A DNA stretch of 64,000 nt from Epiperipatus broadwayi (GCA_028023455.1 JAQFVV010000451.1:248001-312000), one strand, 5' to 3'; positions 11,391-22,350 are shown, counted from the stretch's first letter. Made by a program: numbers and translations. Notes: generated by a model not told the origin, from the letters alone.

Positions 11391-11558
11391 AAGATGTGAT
11401 ATGTTGGACTATTTACATGAGTGAATGTTGAATGTATAGAAAATTTTAGACTTTATTTAAACTTTCCAAAAAAAAAGTTTAAATAAAGTTGAAAATTGTC
11501 TATACATTCAACATTCACTCATAAATGATAGAAATAGTCCAACATTATCATATCTTAC
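11391..11558. repeat. Short fold-back element (FB family, copy P1)
   Basis: The left arm (ATGTTGGACTATTT, GTGAATGTTGAATGTATAG, CTTTATTTAAACTTTCC) is mirrored by the right arm (AAGTTTAAATAAAG, CTATACATTCAACATTCAC, GAAATAGTCCAACAT), meeting at an A-rich centre near 11470. The arms are about 80 bases with few mismatches. The outer ends match those of the larger fold-back copies at 21.6 and 46.7 kb. ACCTTGCACTTT occurs on both sides (near 11343 and 11557), not symmetric about the palindrome, so its meaning is unclear. Confidence 0.7.
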
Positions 11559-11777
11559 CTTGCACTTTGTTTTGTTTATTCATAGATTATGTTGGATAAC
11601 TATAAAAAAAACCAAACACTTGCTTTGTTCCATTAGATACATTTTTAAGACTTTATTAATAGTGCAATCATGTAGAGATTTGCATTAAATATCATTACCA
11701 TGAAATTTGTTAAGAATTAAATATTTTGATGTGCAATAATATCTTTTAAAAAAATATTTTTTATTCATTCAGTTTTT

Positions 11778-12165
11778 AAATAGGCAAAACTCTCCATACA
11801 GTAGTTGCACTCAATGCAAGCCAGAGTAATCAATGGATGCCAGAAGGCTTGTGCAAAAAATCCCCATCTAGTGCCTACTCATCCAATATCCCCAGACTAG
11901 TTTCTGGCTTATGGCCTTCGTCAGTGAGGAGTCTTGGATCTGAAAGCACTGCACTTAGAAACAGTGATCATGTGATGTTTAGTCATTCAGTTTTCCTTAA
12001 ATTAAGATCAGTGTCAATTATAAATCAATTATCAAGTTTTTAGCTAGAGAATAAATCCCAATTCACATCCAAGAAAAATCTATTTAGTAAAACTATCAGA
12101 ATCGAACCTAAGACCTCACGCTCCAAAATCAGCCATTCTACCAGTAATCTAAATTGAATAAGACA
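11778..12165 (-). repeat. SINE family E, near full-length
   Basis: Read on the minus strand, a tRNA-like head (GATTACTGGTAGAATGGC, then AGGTTCGATTC as a B box) is followed by a body with CATCACATGATCAC, CTCACTGACGAAGGCC and ATAAGCCAGAAAC, then CTTCTGGCATCCATTGATTA and a 3' end with TATGGAGAGTTTTGCC. The same blocks recur in the same order at 17.2, 28.6 and, more decayed, 22.8, 42.0 and 44.6 kb. The tail lacks a clear poly(A); target duplications were not resolved. Confidence 0.7.
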
Positions 12166-13491
12166 TTTAAACTAGCATAATTTCGTCATATGCAGAATTA
12201 CTGTAACTTATGAAGCAATATTTTTAAAATAAGTTTTATTTTTAATAATGTTACTTTTATATAAATTAGGATATTTAAATAAAAGTGATTGGAAAATCTA
12301 AACATTTACATATAAGTTTTATTAATTATCATGACAGAATGGCATCAGCTTGTTAGATTTAGCATAAAGATAAAAGTATTTTAAGCTCGAGCCTTGAAAT
12401 TCAAAGCTTGGGCAATTGTCACAATAAGGTCAAGTAAAGAAGTATTCCTCTCATATTTAAATAAAAAATATTTGTACTCAAAATGTATTTCTAACAATGA
12501 AGTGATTCCGAAATGTAAACATTTTTATTTACATATAAATTTTATTAATTATCTTGGTATCCCTGATGAAACACCTTTGTGCCCTGCACACTCTGCACAT
12601 AACAGTCCTGGTTAGATTTATATTAAATCAATAATGTTAAAAATGATTTAGAAAATATTTACCATATTTTTTTTTTATTGTAGATGTATATACTATAAAC
12701 CTTCTAAAAGATATATCTTATTTAACCAAATACATTAATAATGTTTAAAGAACCATATACTCACATACAAATTATGTAAGGGTGTTGGCTGGGGGTGCAA
12801 TAAAACATTAAGAGGCTAAAAAGGAAAATAACCTTAGACTAAGTAAATGAGAAAATGAAAGCTAGTACTGAAAAGATAAATCAGACCAGAACACCGCTTT
12901 TCAACACTGAAAAGAATAAAAACTGTTCTAAGGAGCGAATATATGTATGCTGAAAGACCAAATGCACTTGCAATGTTTTTAGTAAAGAAAATTTCCCCCA
13001 ACAGTCACTCAGAGATCAAGGAGAAAATTATTAATCTTTTCAGTGCAAAGTAAAACAAAAAGAATCGATTTCATTTTTAAATGAAAGGATCAAGTTTGAA
13101 CTAAAACAATTTAGTTATTAGTAAGTAAAAAATATTTTTTTTTGTTTAGGATTTTAACAATTTTATGTATACATTTTCTTTTTATATGCTTGTTTCATTT
13201 TACACAATATTAAACAGTGGCTATAAAGTTTCTGAAACACTCACAAATTTTAGTCATGAGCTGCCTTTGTTGATAATGCTCTACATAACAATGTAGGGAG
13301 CAGTAAGAGACAACCATTCTCTTATGGCATAAATAATTGAATACTGCAGTTAGAGAGCAGATCAATTATTCATAGCAAAAAGTTTCAAGAGAGTAATCAC
13401 ACAAGTTACATACACACATTGTATATATGTGAAAATATAACAATTATAATAAAATAAAATTTATCCACATATTGTTTTTAAAAATCATTAC
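12166..13491. other. AT-rich stretch with a partial duplication
   Basis: TTACATATAA then TTTTATTAATTATC occurs near 12308 and again near 12530, and in both cases is followed later by GGTTAGATTTA or TGTTAGATTTA, suggesting two fragments of one unnamed repeat. No protein family was recognised in the 73-codon frame at 12394. The rest shows nothing further. Confidence 0.35.
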
Positions 13492-13567
13492 CAGATCCAT
13501 TAATTTTTGATAAATCCAACTGAGACATATCTAAACCAGAAAGGAATTGGTCAGCTTCTTCAGAAAA
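13492..13567 (-). CDS. candidate 76-bp internal exon of a host gene
   Basis: On the minus strand, TTTGTTATAG is followed by an open segment reading FSEEADQFLSGLDMSQLDLS then KINGS, ending GGATCTG before GTAATG. This is an exon-like unit: acceptor AG at 13569-13568, donor GT at 13491-13490, a coding composition unlike its AT-rich flanks, and an acidic, leucine-rich peptide. It is 76 bases, entered in phase 0 and left in phase 1. The exon at 27.1 kb leaves in phase 0, so the two could be joined directly across a 13.5-kb intron. I do not recognise the protein, and other exons could lie between. Confidence 0.5.
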
Positions 13568-14436
13568 CTATAACAAAGAACAAATCATTATAAATTATTT
13601 TCAATACTTTATTTACAATTTATATCTAGTCAATAACATTTCTGAAATATTCTTTATTAAATATTCATTATAGCTACACATAAACACATAAACATAATCA
13701 CACTGTAAACAAGATTTCATGATTTGCAGGAATTAGCATTTAAAATCTTCCAAATTATGCAAATTCAAGACATTAAAAAGAACTTCAATCCAAAACGCAC
13801 TAACATAAATAAACAGACATTGGCACATTTCTTAAAAAGTCAATGTAAAATACATATACTTATTTTATTTACTATTTATGTAAAATGCCAGAAAGCTCCT
13901 ATTATTGACACACACAAAATTATTTTCAAATATTATCAATCTACTTCCAGATGAAGATCCTTAAGTTTAAGTCAGTTTTTCCCATTCATAGCTTTCTACT
14001 CATCAATCCAATAAACATTCATATCTCACCCATGGTCTCTTTCTGGATCTTTTACAGCCTCTTAGGATTCAGTTTAAAACTTCAATTATTTGTCATAACA
14101 CAGAATCTCGAACCACTCAAGAAATAGAAACTATATTGGAGGTGGAGGGAATCCTAATAAGTCAGGTATTTTATTAATGCAAACTGATAGTTCATTAATT
14201 ATGCTAGAATTATAAACACATACCATATTAGTTTTGTGAAGTATTTGATATTTATTTTGTTTATGATGCATTTATTAAGTTATTGTTCAAACTGAATTTT
14301 CAACAGATATATAAAAAGTTCAATACAGCTTTGCTTGGAATGACAAATTTTAAAAAGATGCAGCATTAACTTAAGGTAATTAATTTACTAATTAAATGAA
14401 ATCAAATGTAAATTTATTAACGAATATCAAAAAAAT
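13568..14436. other. AT-rich stretch, no further gene seen
   Basis: Between the candidate exon and the Merlin-type element. The 76-codon plus-strand frame at 13724 is low complexity, with no recognisable domain. Confidence 0.4.
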
Positions 14437-14599
14437 GTTACGGATACATATGATAATCCATCCTCGCTTGATAGAGTTATTCCTCCAACAAAACACCTTG
14501 ATATAACGTTACCGGGCCATTACATTTTCTTTAATATTTTAACAAGTAAACAATACACAGACCACTCTTTAAAATTACAGTTATTTTATTATTTTTTTT

Positions 14600-14985
14600 G
14601 GGTTTTGTAATAAATGTTCCTTTATTTTAGCTTTTTTTTTTTTTTAAATAACCAATATTTTTTTCTGTTGTAAGAAATGTTCCTTTAGGTTTGATTTTTT
14701 TTTTCTTCTGGAAATTAATTTAATATATTTGCAAAATGTTCATTTGTTAACTTTTTTTTCACTAACATTGATTTGATTACTTCAAACATAATTTTATTTT
14801 TGGTTGATAAACAATGCCCCAATAACCAATTTATTTTTGTTTGGTAATAAATGTTCCTTTATTTTAACTTTTTTTTTTTTTGCGAACAGTAATTTAATAT
14901 ATTTGCAAAATGTTAGTTTGTTAAATTTTTTAGGAATAACGTTTATTTTAATACTTCAAACAGAGTTTGATTTTTGGGTAGCCGT
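14600..14985. repeat. tandem repeat inside the Merlin-type element, about 2.3 copies
   Basis: A unit of about 170-175 bases is repeated: AATAACCAAT, GTAATAAATGTTCCTTTA, a long T run, TTTAATATATTTGCAAAATG, then ACTTCAAACA and TTTGATTTTTGGGT-like ends at about 14646 and about 14820, with a partial copy (TAATAAATGTTCCTTTATTT) at about 14607. Copies differ by several per cent plus T-run length. Confidence 0.65.
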
Positions 14986-15271
14986 TGAACCAAGTATCGT
15001 TACGAACAGAACATCTTCAACAGCAAGAACTCAATCTGCATTCCATCTCAAAGGTCCTACATTTGCTTAGAACCATCTTCCCACCACACACACTTGTCTT
15101 CTCCGTTGGTACAATTCGTTTCTCTTGCAGAAAGGCAACAGCAGAAGCTTCTGTATTAGGCAATAGAGACAGCTTGAATGAATACTTTTTTTCACAAACA
15201 GCCATTTTTTGACCAATGCAAGCTCTCGCAAGGTATGACATTTTAGATTCAGATATGTCGAATTGCCACAT
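14950..15271 (-). pseudogene. Merlin/ISXO2-like transposase, N-terminal fragment
   Basis: From a possible start at 15271 the frame runs to a TGA at 15019-15017 and then continues in the same frame. Family-like features: AVAFLQEKRIVPTEKTSVCG, with CGGKM and a later CRLSSCC forming a zinc-ribbon-like Cys set, followed after the stop by RCSVRNDTWFNG, which matches the usual VSVRKGTWFEG block. The family then continues into an aspartate-containing catalytic domain, which is absent here: the frame ends in LKY and enters AT-rich repeats. The identification is from remembered family patterns. The protein would cut and paste the element; this one is truncated and stopped. Confidence 0.55.
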
Positions 15272-15690
15272 TTCCTAATTTTAACATGATTATGGGGGGT
15301 GTGTGTGTTGACATTGGGTACAGTGTGACAATTTGGAGGACTTATAGTAATTCATTTAGGCTTGAAAATAATTACTTCTGACTGCACATTGGTTCACATC
15401 ATTAAAATTATTCACACCCTATCATAAGTTAGCGATTTGTTAAGTGTTAGCATTCGAATAGAGGGTCAACAACACGTATCAGAGCTAACTGATACAGTAG
15501 TCTAAATGTGAATTGCGAGAGCAAATGATCGCAAAACATGCTAAAGGCCGCCATTAGCCAAAAGACTCAATTGCTATCACTCAATTTCTTATAGCAATTG
15601 AGAAGTTGTGCCTGATAAACAGTATTTTCAACAACTTTTGGCTAGCAACAACGCCATCAAGCGGGATGGATAGTCATATGTATCACTGCC

Positions 15691-17160
15691 AAAAAAAAAT
15701 TATTAATTAAAGAATAGAAATTTATTATTTATATTTGCTTATTAAAAAAAATAACCATTTTTGTAAACATTTCATCAAAGGGAAATTGCTTTGAAAATTT
15801 ATTTCTTTTCCAATGCAATTTTTTAAATTCTTTTATTAAATGAGCCAACATCTGATTTCTAAATAATTAATTACCACTTTTCTGTGTCACAGAGCTTATC
15901 GAACCATATTATCTAATTTTTTTAACATCATAACTTTTTCATAAATTTTGAGGTGGTTGTATTAGTCAGCATTACACAATACTTGCACCTATATTACAAC
16001 CTATTGCTTCTTTAAAAAACAAAAATAGAACAAGACACACACACACTATACTGAATTGATGATTTATTCCTACCCGTTAAACTGTAACAATTATGACAAA
16101 AAATATATTAATGCAAATAGTGTACTTAACCACAAGACTCATTTGTTGCTACATGAATTAGTCTGTGCATATTCATGCTCATTACAATGACTGAATTTAA
16201 GTATCCAGATATTACATTTTTGAAGAAAATGGTCTCATATAAATAATATTCTCCTTGTACCTACACATAACAAAGGGAATCACTATTCCATTTTCTGGAT
16301 TGATTTATAACTGAGGAATGTGAATTTTTTTTTTTTTTAGTTTGGAAATTTTAAGCTTATATTGTTACTTTAGTGTTCAAACATAACTCAAATTCCTGAG
16401 CAATTGATCATACAAAGAGCCAAACACCCACATGTACACATATAGTAAACCTGTCTTATTTATATTATTTGGTTCAAGTTTTGATACAAATATCAAAACT
16501 TAAGATTAGCAACAAACTATGGACAATATGATTTTACATATATGTGTATGCATACAATATTTATGGAATACAAAAAAAAAAAATGCATTAATTTTTTTTG
16601 CCCATTAAAGATAAATAATATTGTGGATATAAAAATTGTAGAGATGGGAGGGAGGCATTTAAGCCTATGCATAAATCAGAAACAATTAGATATACATTAA
16701 GATCTCACCTACATTATTTATTAATCAAACTGCCTAATATTTATAGTTGGTATTTAATATACAGTATTAACAAAATGTAAAAAAACATTTCTTTAGTGTT
16801 TATTCTAGAATATTTTCTATCTTTGATTTAAATTTTTTTTTGCAACAGGTTCAAGAGCTAATACTTATCTATTCCCTATAAATAAGACTAAATTACTTAA
16901 ATCCTAGTTTACACAATATATAGTAGGTGTAAGTAATCAATGAAAACCAAATGTTAGCGTATTTATATTCCCATCCCTATACCATTTTTGGCTAATGTCA
17001 TTATCCAACTTATGAAAGATGACACTACATTGTAGAACTGCTCCTATTTTCTCTTAAAATGGGTAAGTTTAAGGATTAAGTCATTTGCTGCCATTCCAAA
17101 TCTGGAGAAAAAGGATGCCTATAATTAATAAAGAACTGAGGATATTTAAAATATAGTTAC
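15691..17160. other. AT-rich stretch, no gene seen
   Basis: No open frame with family motifs, no tRNA-like boxes and no clear inverted repeat recognised. Confidence 0.4.
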
Positions 17161-17189
17161 TGATCTGGTGTCAAATCTATATAAAAGTT

Positions 17190-17415
17190 AATAAACATCA
17201 CATGACCACCTCCTCTTATGCTTGTGTATAACTGTTGCTGGAGGGTTGCATTAGATCCTAAGATCTATATGCAGTGATCTCAGATCCAAGGCTCCTCACT
17301 TACGAAGGCCATAAGCCAGAAATGGGGATTTAATGCACAAGACTTCTGGCATCCATTGATTATTCTAGCTTGCTGTGTGTGGCAATATATATAGCGAGTT
17401 TTGCCTGTTTCTATA
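17190..17415 (+). repeat. SINE family E copy
   Basis: Shares ACATCACATGACCAC, CAGATCCAAGGCTCCTCACT, GAAGGCCATAAGCCAGAAA, TTCTGGCATCCATTGATTAT and GAGTTTTGCC with the copies at 11.8 and 28.6 kb, in the same order. The tRNA-like head is not visible. A shorter relic of the same family (CACTGATGAAAGCAAAAACT to AAATAGCACTAGAGTA) follows at 17.55-17.64 kb. Confidence 0.65.
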
Positions 17416-17699
17416 TAAAAGTTCAAGTAGGATAGCTTGGATTCAAAGTCTTATGGTATTTTGAATTTCAGTCTTTTATTTTTGAATAGCAAAATGGAGT
17501 TAAAAACCACGGCTAGATGCATAACAGTATTTCTTCCAACTTTAAATATCAAACCTCACTGATGAAAGCAAAAACTCCACCTGAAGGATGGTGATTTAAA
17601 TGCACTTTGGTTATTCAAATTTATTATAAATAGCACTAGAGTAAAGAAATGCTTTTGCTTTAATTTAATTATTAGAAATAAATCACTTATCATTATATA

Positions 17700-18900
17700 C
17701 ATTCACTATACTTCTAATATTTTTTTTTTTTTTTAAAAAAGCAGTAAATATTATTATAATATTTATAACCTTTTTTCTTTATTCTCGCAAAATTAAAAAA
17801 AAAAAAAGCATGTACTCTTCAATAAAATCTTTGATGATTCTTTAAAAGTATTTAAAATTCAGTTAATATTTTCAAGTTGATAATTAACAGGTAATAGTCG
17901 GTTTTCATTCAGTCCTGCATCATTAACTGTAAATAATATATTATGAAAGTGAATGAAAATTAGTAAAACTGTCTCACACTGACATATACAAAAATTAGCA
18001 TTGACCACGGAGCACAATCACACATTCGAGATGCAATCATAAACCAATATTTCAATATTTGCTTGGGTAATTTTTTTAATACACTTTTTTTCTTTTTACG
18101 GAAGAAAAATGAAGCTATAAAAATTTAAAGCAAAAGAATGCGAATACTCATTTGCATTAATATATTTCATAACTTAACATTTTTCAAATCAAATAAAAAA
18201 TAAAAAAAATGAAACACGGATACATTCAAATGCAAACACAGATTTATGCACTGAAATTTTATTATTTAAATTCAAAATTAGTTTTAAAATTTATTCACAA
18301 TTTATTTTTTGAGACTGTAATTTCATTTTTCGCTCTCTAAAAATTATGACATCAAATAAACATACTTATTTGGGCTACATATAATTATCTATCACTTGAA
18401 GTCAAAATTAAAAATGAATCCCTTTTACAACCCCCCCCCCCCGTCTCCAACAAATATTATTTTAGTATGAAAATGTATTCATTGTAAAATTTACAAAAAA
18501 AAAAAAGAGAGAAATGTTACATGAGTATATTTATAATTTTTTCTACATACAGAAAGTTGTACATTAAAATAACGACAAAACCAAACAAAGACATTGGTTT
18601 TTCTCCGCCCACTTTCAATATTTACATTAGCAGCAATAATTCACATTATTTATTTCAGAGACCATCTATTATAATTTTGAGTAAACAAATACTACGATAC
18701 TAGGTGGAAGCACTAAAATATCACATCTTAAATTAGTTACAAGCTATTACCATTCAATTTGCACTCCCATATGAATTCTGAACCCATGCTATCTAATTGT
18801 ACAGTTATATAATTCTGTTAGTAAGCCACCAACTATTCTGACTATAGTGAATGTGATACTCACTAGCATTGATTGTTGGTCTTGCATTTAAGTCTAAGGT
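17700..18900. other. AT-rich stretch with C12 tract
   Basis: A run of 12 C lies at 18431-18442. The 60-codon frame at 18521 has no recognisable domain. Nothing else is supported. Confidence 0.4.
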
Positions 18901-19135
18901 ATTGTATAAGGCAGAGGTGGGCAATTGTTTTGGCTCGGCGGCTACAGAGGTTGGCGGAGGGCCACATCGGGGGCCACTTTGTGGAAGCGAAGGTTAGCGG
19001 AGGGCCGCACCTTTTTTCATGACACAATAAACACACTGCTTTATTCTCTGTATTACCAAAGAAATACTTGTTTGTCCATTCTTCATTAAACACATGACAT
19101 TCACTACCGATTTTACATTTTTTCGGAGGGTTCAT
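18863..19135 (-). pseudogene. hAT transposase, N-terminal fragment (ZBED5/GTF2IRD2-like)
   Basis: A frame starting at the ATG at 19135 encodes MNPPKKCKIGSECHVFNEEW then TNKYFFGNTENKAVCLLCHE. The Y-F and VCLLCHE pattern is that of the N-terminal zinc-binding segment of hAT transposases related to domesticated ZBED5/GTF2IRD2-like proteins. After about 45 residues the sequence jumps directly into the GC-rich terminal region, so the catalytic RNase-H-like and dimerisation domains are deleted, and the frame ends outside the element. It cannot make an active transposase. It might bind element ends if expressed, but nothing indicates expression. Confidence 0.6.
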
Positions 19136-19386
19136 AGTTTCACTAAAGTTGGAAATGTATATATTTACTAATGCAAAGACAAAATTTAAATTAACCAGAT
19201 TAACTGGAAAAGCACTGCATTTGTATCTACACTGCGCATGTGTATTGACCTGGCCATCCTAGTGGAAAATAAGAGACGAATCTTCGGTCATGTATGGGAA
19301 GGAAATCCCAGTTCAAAGCGGATTTTTGTGATTGTCTTGGCGGGCCACATAAAAACTCTTAGCGGGCTGCTATTTGCCCACCCCTG
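18912..19386 (-). mobile_element. hAT-superfamily element, internally deleted (475 bp)
   Basis: The ends are CAGAGGTGGGCAA (left) and, reverse-complemented on the right, CAGGGGTGGGCAAA: hAT-type terminal inverted repeats starting with CAG. Flanking 8-mers are GTATAAGG at 18904-18911 and GTATAAGA at 19387-19394, a 7/8-matching target duplication of the right length for hAT. Both ends carry GGCC-rich blocks (AGGGCCACAT, GCGGGCCACAT), as in many Charlie-type elements. A short transposase frame is retained. At 475 bases it is non-autonomous and is markedly more GC-rich than its surroundings. Confidence 0.85.
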
Positions 19387-19394
19387 GTATAAGA

Positions 19395-20376
19395 CAAGCT
19401 ATTTTGAATAAAGTTTTTTATTTAAAAAAAAAAAAAACTATTCTGACTGTAGTTTTATGCCGTGTGCATTGATGATTCATGTTTACAATATATGACTCTA
19501 AAGGAGATATAGGGAATCTTTTTTCCTGATAATGGCTATTCTAATATTTATATTATATGCGAGCCATACAAAAGTATCAATTTAAACATTAGTTTGCTAC
19601 ATTTAATCAAAAATAAAAAAAATATTAAGAGTGGCAACTTTTTCAATTGGCGACCAATTTCGACTTTTCCTTTTCAAAGATACTTTTTTTGAGAATTAAA
19701 AATAAAGCAACCAAATAATAATGACTGTTTCACATTTAATGGCAAAATTTCCAATTCATCTTATAACTATTCTTAGTGGCCTTTATAATCTCGAATTTCT
19801 TTTTATGTTCTGGGTAGATTAATTATACAGCAGCTAGAATATAGTCTTTAAACATTTCTTCAGAAAATGGTTTTGAATTTTCTGCTTTTTTTTTTTGAAA
19901 GAATGTATTTTACTTTCACAGAATTTTCTGATTTGTTTATACTTTTTATTAAACATGTCAGTCATTTGATGAATCTCTTTTTCAAGTTTTCTATTTTAAT
20001 ATTTTTTTCTTCCTGAACAATTTTGTTGTAATTAGAATGTTTTGATAAATAGTGTTTTTTAATATTATGTTTTTGTTAACTGAAATATTTTCCAGATATA
20101 ACAGGCATATCGATTTACTATTTCTTTCTATCAAAATATATGTGTTGGTCTATTTCTTTCGAAATGTGCAATTTTCAGTATTAATTTTTCATATCTTATT
20201 AGGTTTTAGCCATCATAAAAAAAAAAAAATTAAATGCAAAATAATAAATGAAGTAAAATTCAAATTTTATTTTTGCTTGTATAAATTTATCTGCCAAAAT
20301 CATTATAAAAACAAAATTCCTTTCAACATCATAGATTAAATCTGGAGTCAGATAGACCACACAATATGAATATTTT
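19395..20376. other. AT-rich stretch, no supported gene
   Basis: The minus strand at about 19.87-20.05 kb encodes a lysine-rich, coiled-coil-like peptide (for example EKEIHQMTDMFNKKYKQI) over several frames, but I see no consistent splice sites, so no gene is called. Confidence 0.35.
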
Positions 20377-20571
20377 ATACCATTTACACCTTCTTATACA
20401 CTTTATCAATACTTTTATTTGTTTTATTTGTATTACACTAACAGTTTCGACTGTCCTACAGACATCATCAGAGCTATAATATTCAAATATATAATCATAT
20501 AAACTGTTAGTGTAATACAAATAAAACAAATAAAAGTATTGATAAAGTGTATAAGAAGGTGTAAATGGTAT
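20377..20571. repeat. perfect 71-bp inverted repeat with hammerhead-like core
   Basis: Arms 20377-20447 and 20501-20571 appear perfectly complementary (71 of 71) around a 53-base loop. On the minus strand the loop/arm junction reads CTGATGA (20471-20465), then TGTC...GACA that can form a small hairpin, then GTC and GAAAC. The conserved parts CUGAUGA and GAAA in this order, about 16 bases apart, resemble the core of a hammerhead ribozyme, a motif known from Penelope-like elements, although the base just after CTGATGA does not pair ideally with the one before GAAA. The perfect match of the arms implies a young origin or ongoing conversion. Confidence 0.8.
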
Positions 20572-21139
20572 GATATATTATAATATAAATCAATACATAA
20601 GAAAAGAAGAAGTAGGAAAATATGAATATTTGTTGGAATAATGCACCTCTGATAAAATGAACTAAAATTATTATAAAGGTTGGAGAGAAAAAAAGGTATA
20701 GTTGAGAAAATAAGTATTTTAGTTTACTTAATTCAATATTTGCATTGCACAGTATATATAGAAATTTTGTACAATGCCATTTTATATATGTATTTGAAAA
20801 TGTCCACTGGCCAGTGGGTTGGAGCCCCTCCCCCACTCTAGAATGGTAACAGACCGAATTGCTGCTTCTGTAAAGCAAAATAATGAATATTAATTTATTA
20901 TAAATATATATAATATTTTATAAAATAATCTATATTCGTAATACAGTTATTAATTACATTTATTCCCTAAACTGTTTACATCATGAAAATTTTTATAAAT
21001 TTATTACTAATATTGAGATTAAATTATTGTAATTATTATCATATATTTAGAAGTATATTATTTATATTTTTATAATAAATATTTATAAATATATATTTAT
21101 AATATATATCTATATTTTTATAATAAAATAAAAACCAAC
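20572..21139. other. AT-rich stretch
   Basis: No gene recognised. The minus-strand frame at 20507-20878 reaches into the palindrome arm and is hydrophobic low-complexity sequence. Dense AT-only patches (AAATATATATAAT-like) lie at 20.88-21.13 kb. Confidence 0.4.
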
Positions 21140-21310
21140 TTTATTTGTAAAGGAAATATTTATCTTTTCAACATGTATGTGATCAGGTGGGTCAGCAATA
21201 TGAGATGGCACTGAGAGTGGTGGGTCGTGTGAAAGTCTGAGTTCGAACCCGCATATATTACATATACAATGCAGGTTTAAGCCTGTACAATGTATTAAAG
21301 GAAATATTTA
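21140..21310 (+). repeat. SINE family D fragment, tRNA-like
   Basis: TTTATCTTTTCAACATGTA, GTGATCAGGTGG and GTGAAAGTCTGAGTTCGAAC (B-box-like GAGTTCGAACC) match the unit at 50.7-51.1 kb (minus) and, less closely, 35.0-35.4 kb. It ends near CTGTACAATGTATTAAAGG. Only the tRNA-like 3' part of the family is present here. Confidence 0.6.
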
Positions 21311-21627
21311 TATAATTTATTTTTATTATTGTTGGCATAATATTTAACTTCAATAGGAATTTGTAATTTTGGATTAACAAAATGAACTATTAAATAATGA
21401 ATCTGTCACTGGAATGCTTGAACAAATGTGAACTCCCAAAAACTTATCACACACTTTTCCTCTGAAAATTTAATTGCAATTGTAAAAATACATAATTAAT
21501 AAACAACCAATTGGTAAATGAGTATGATTATTCCAACTAAAAAAAAGAGAGATGAAAAAAAAAAATACTCAATGACTATGTAAATTATTTGCCTGAAGAT
21601 TTGTGATGATAGTATATTAGATGTGCG

Positions 21628-22350
21628 AATATGTTGGATTATTTCCATCATCAATCATTAACTGTTGAATAACTACAAAATTTTAAACTTTATTTAAACT
21701 TTTCAAATACAAATAACTTAGTAATAACACATAAACAGACAACACAGGTTAGTAATGTGTTGTCTATTTGTGTATTATTACTATAAAGTTGTTTTACTTA
21801 TATTTATAAAGTGCATACTTGTTACTTAAAGTAATATTTATTAAGGCTATAACCTTAAGACTATGCGCCTGAAAAAACGACACTAGGGACCTCTGCAAAT
21901 CTTTAGCACAAGATTTACTTAAAAGGCAAGAGTGGCTACTCTTATCTAAACCTACTTTCTAAATATATAGAAGAATCTAAAACATCTTGATTTGAAAGCG
22001 TAAGGCTATACCTCACTGATTAAGTCCACAAATTCTATAACACATTAACATTCGCGAAATCTTTCAATTTACAACAAGTCAGTGTTGAGATCTTATGCTT
22101 AGAAATCTATTAAGATAATATAAAGTTGTAATAATTATATTTATAAAGCGCATCCTTGTTACTTAAATAAATCTTGTGTTAAAGATTTGCAGAGGTCCCT
22201 ACTGTTGTTTTTTTCAGGCACATAGTCTTAAGGTTATAGCCTTAATAAATATTAACAAGTTGTTTATATTTGAAAAGTTTAAACAAAGTTTAAAATTTTC
22301 TAGATATTCAACATTTAATGATAGATGATGGAAATAGTCCAATATATTAT
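21628..22350. repeat. fold-back element (FB family, copy P2)
   Basis: The left end ATGTTGGATTATTTCCATCA and the right end TGATGGAAATAGTCCAATAT are inverted repeats, extended by TTTAAACTTTATTTAAACTT mirrored as AAGTTTAAACAAAGTTTAAA. A second mirrored block follows inside: AAGGCTATAACCTTAAGACT and GGGACCTCTGCAAATCTTT on the left, their complements on the right at 22.17-22.25 kb. The unpaired centre is about 200 bases. ATAAAGTTGT...TTGTTACTTAAA also occurs directly repeated at 21783 and 22118, showing nested rearrangement. No coding frame is recognised inside. Confidence 0.75.

Larger units (their letters stand above)
14437..15690 (-). mobile_element. Merlin-type DNA transposon, internally rearranged
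   Basis: The two ends are inverted repeats. Left: GATACATATGATAATCC then ATCCTCGCTTGATAG. Right, reverse-complemented: GATACATATGACTATCC then ATCCCGCTTGATGG. They flank a minus-strand frame (15017-15271) resembling the N-terminal zinc-ribbon part of Merlin/ISXO2-like transposases. A-rich sequence on both sides (AAAAAAAT left, a run of 9 A right) could be the 8-bp target duplication of this superfamily but is too simple to prove it. The left third of the interior is occupied by AT-rich tandem duplication instead of the catalytic domain. Confidence 0.6.

Noticed and set aside
19620-20050. minus-strand coiled-coil-like exon
   Set aside because: Lysine-rich peptides appear in several frames as expected for A-rich DNA; no consistent splice sites.
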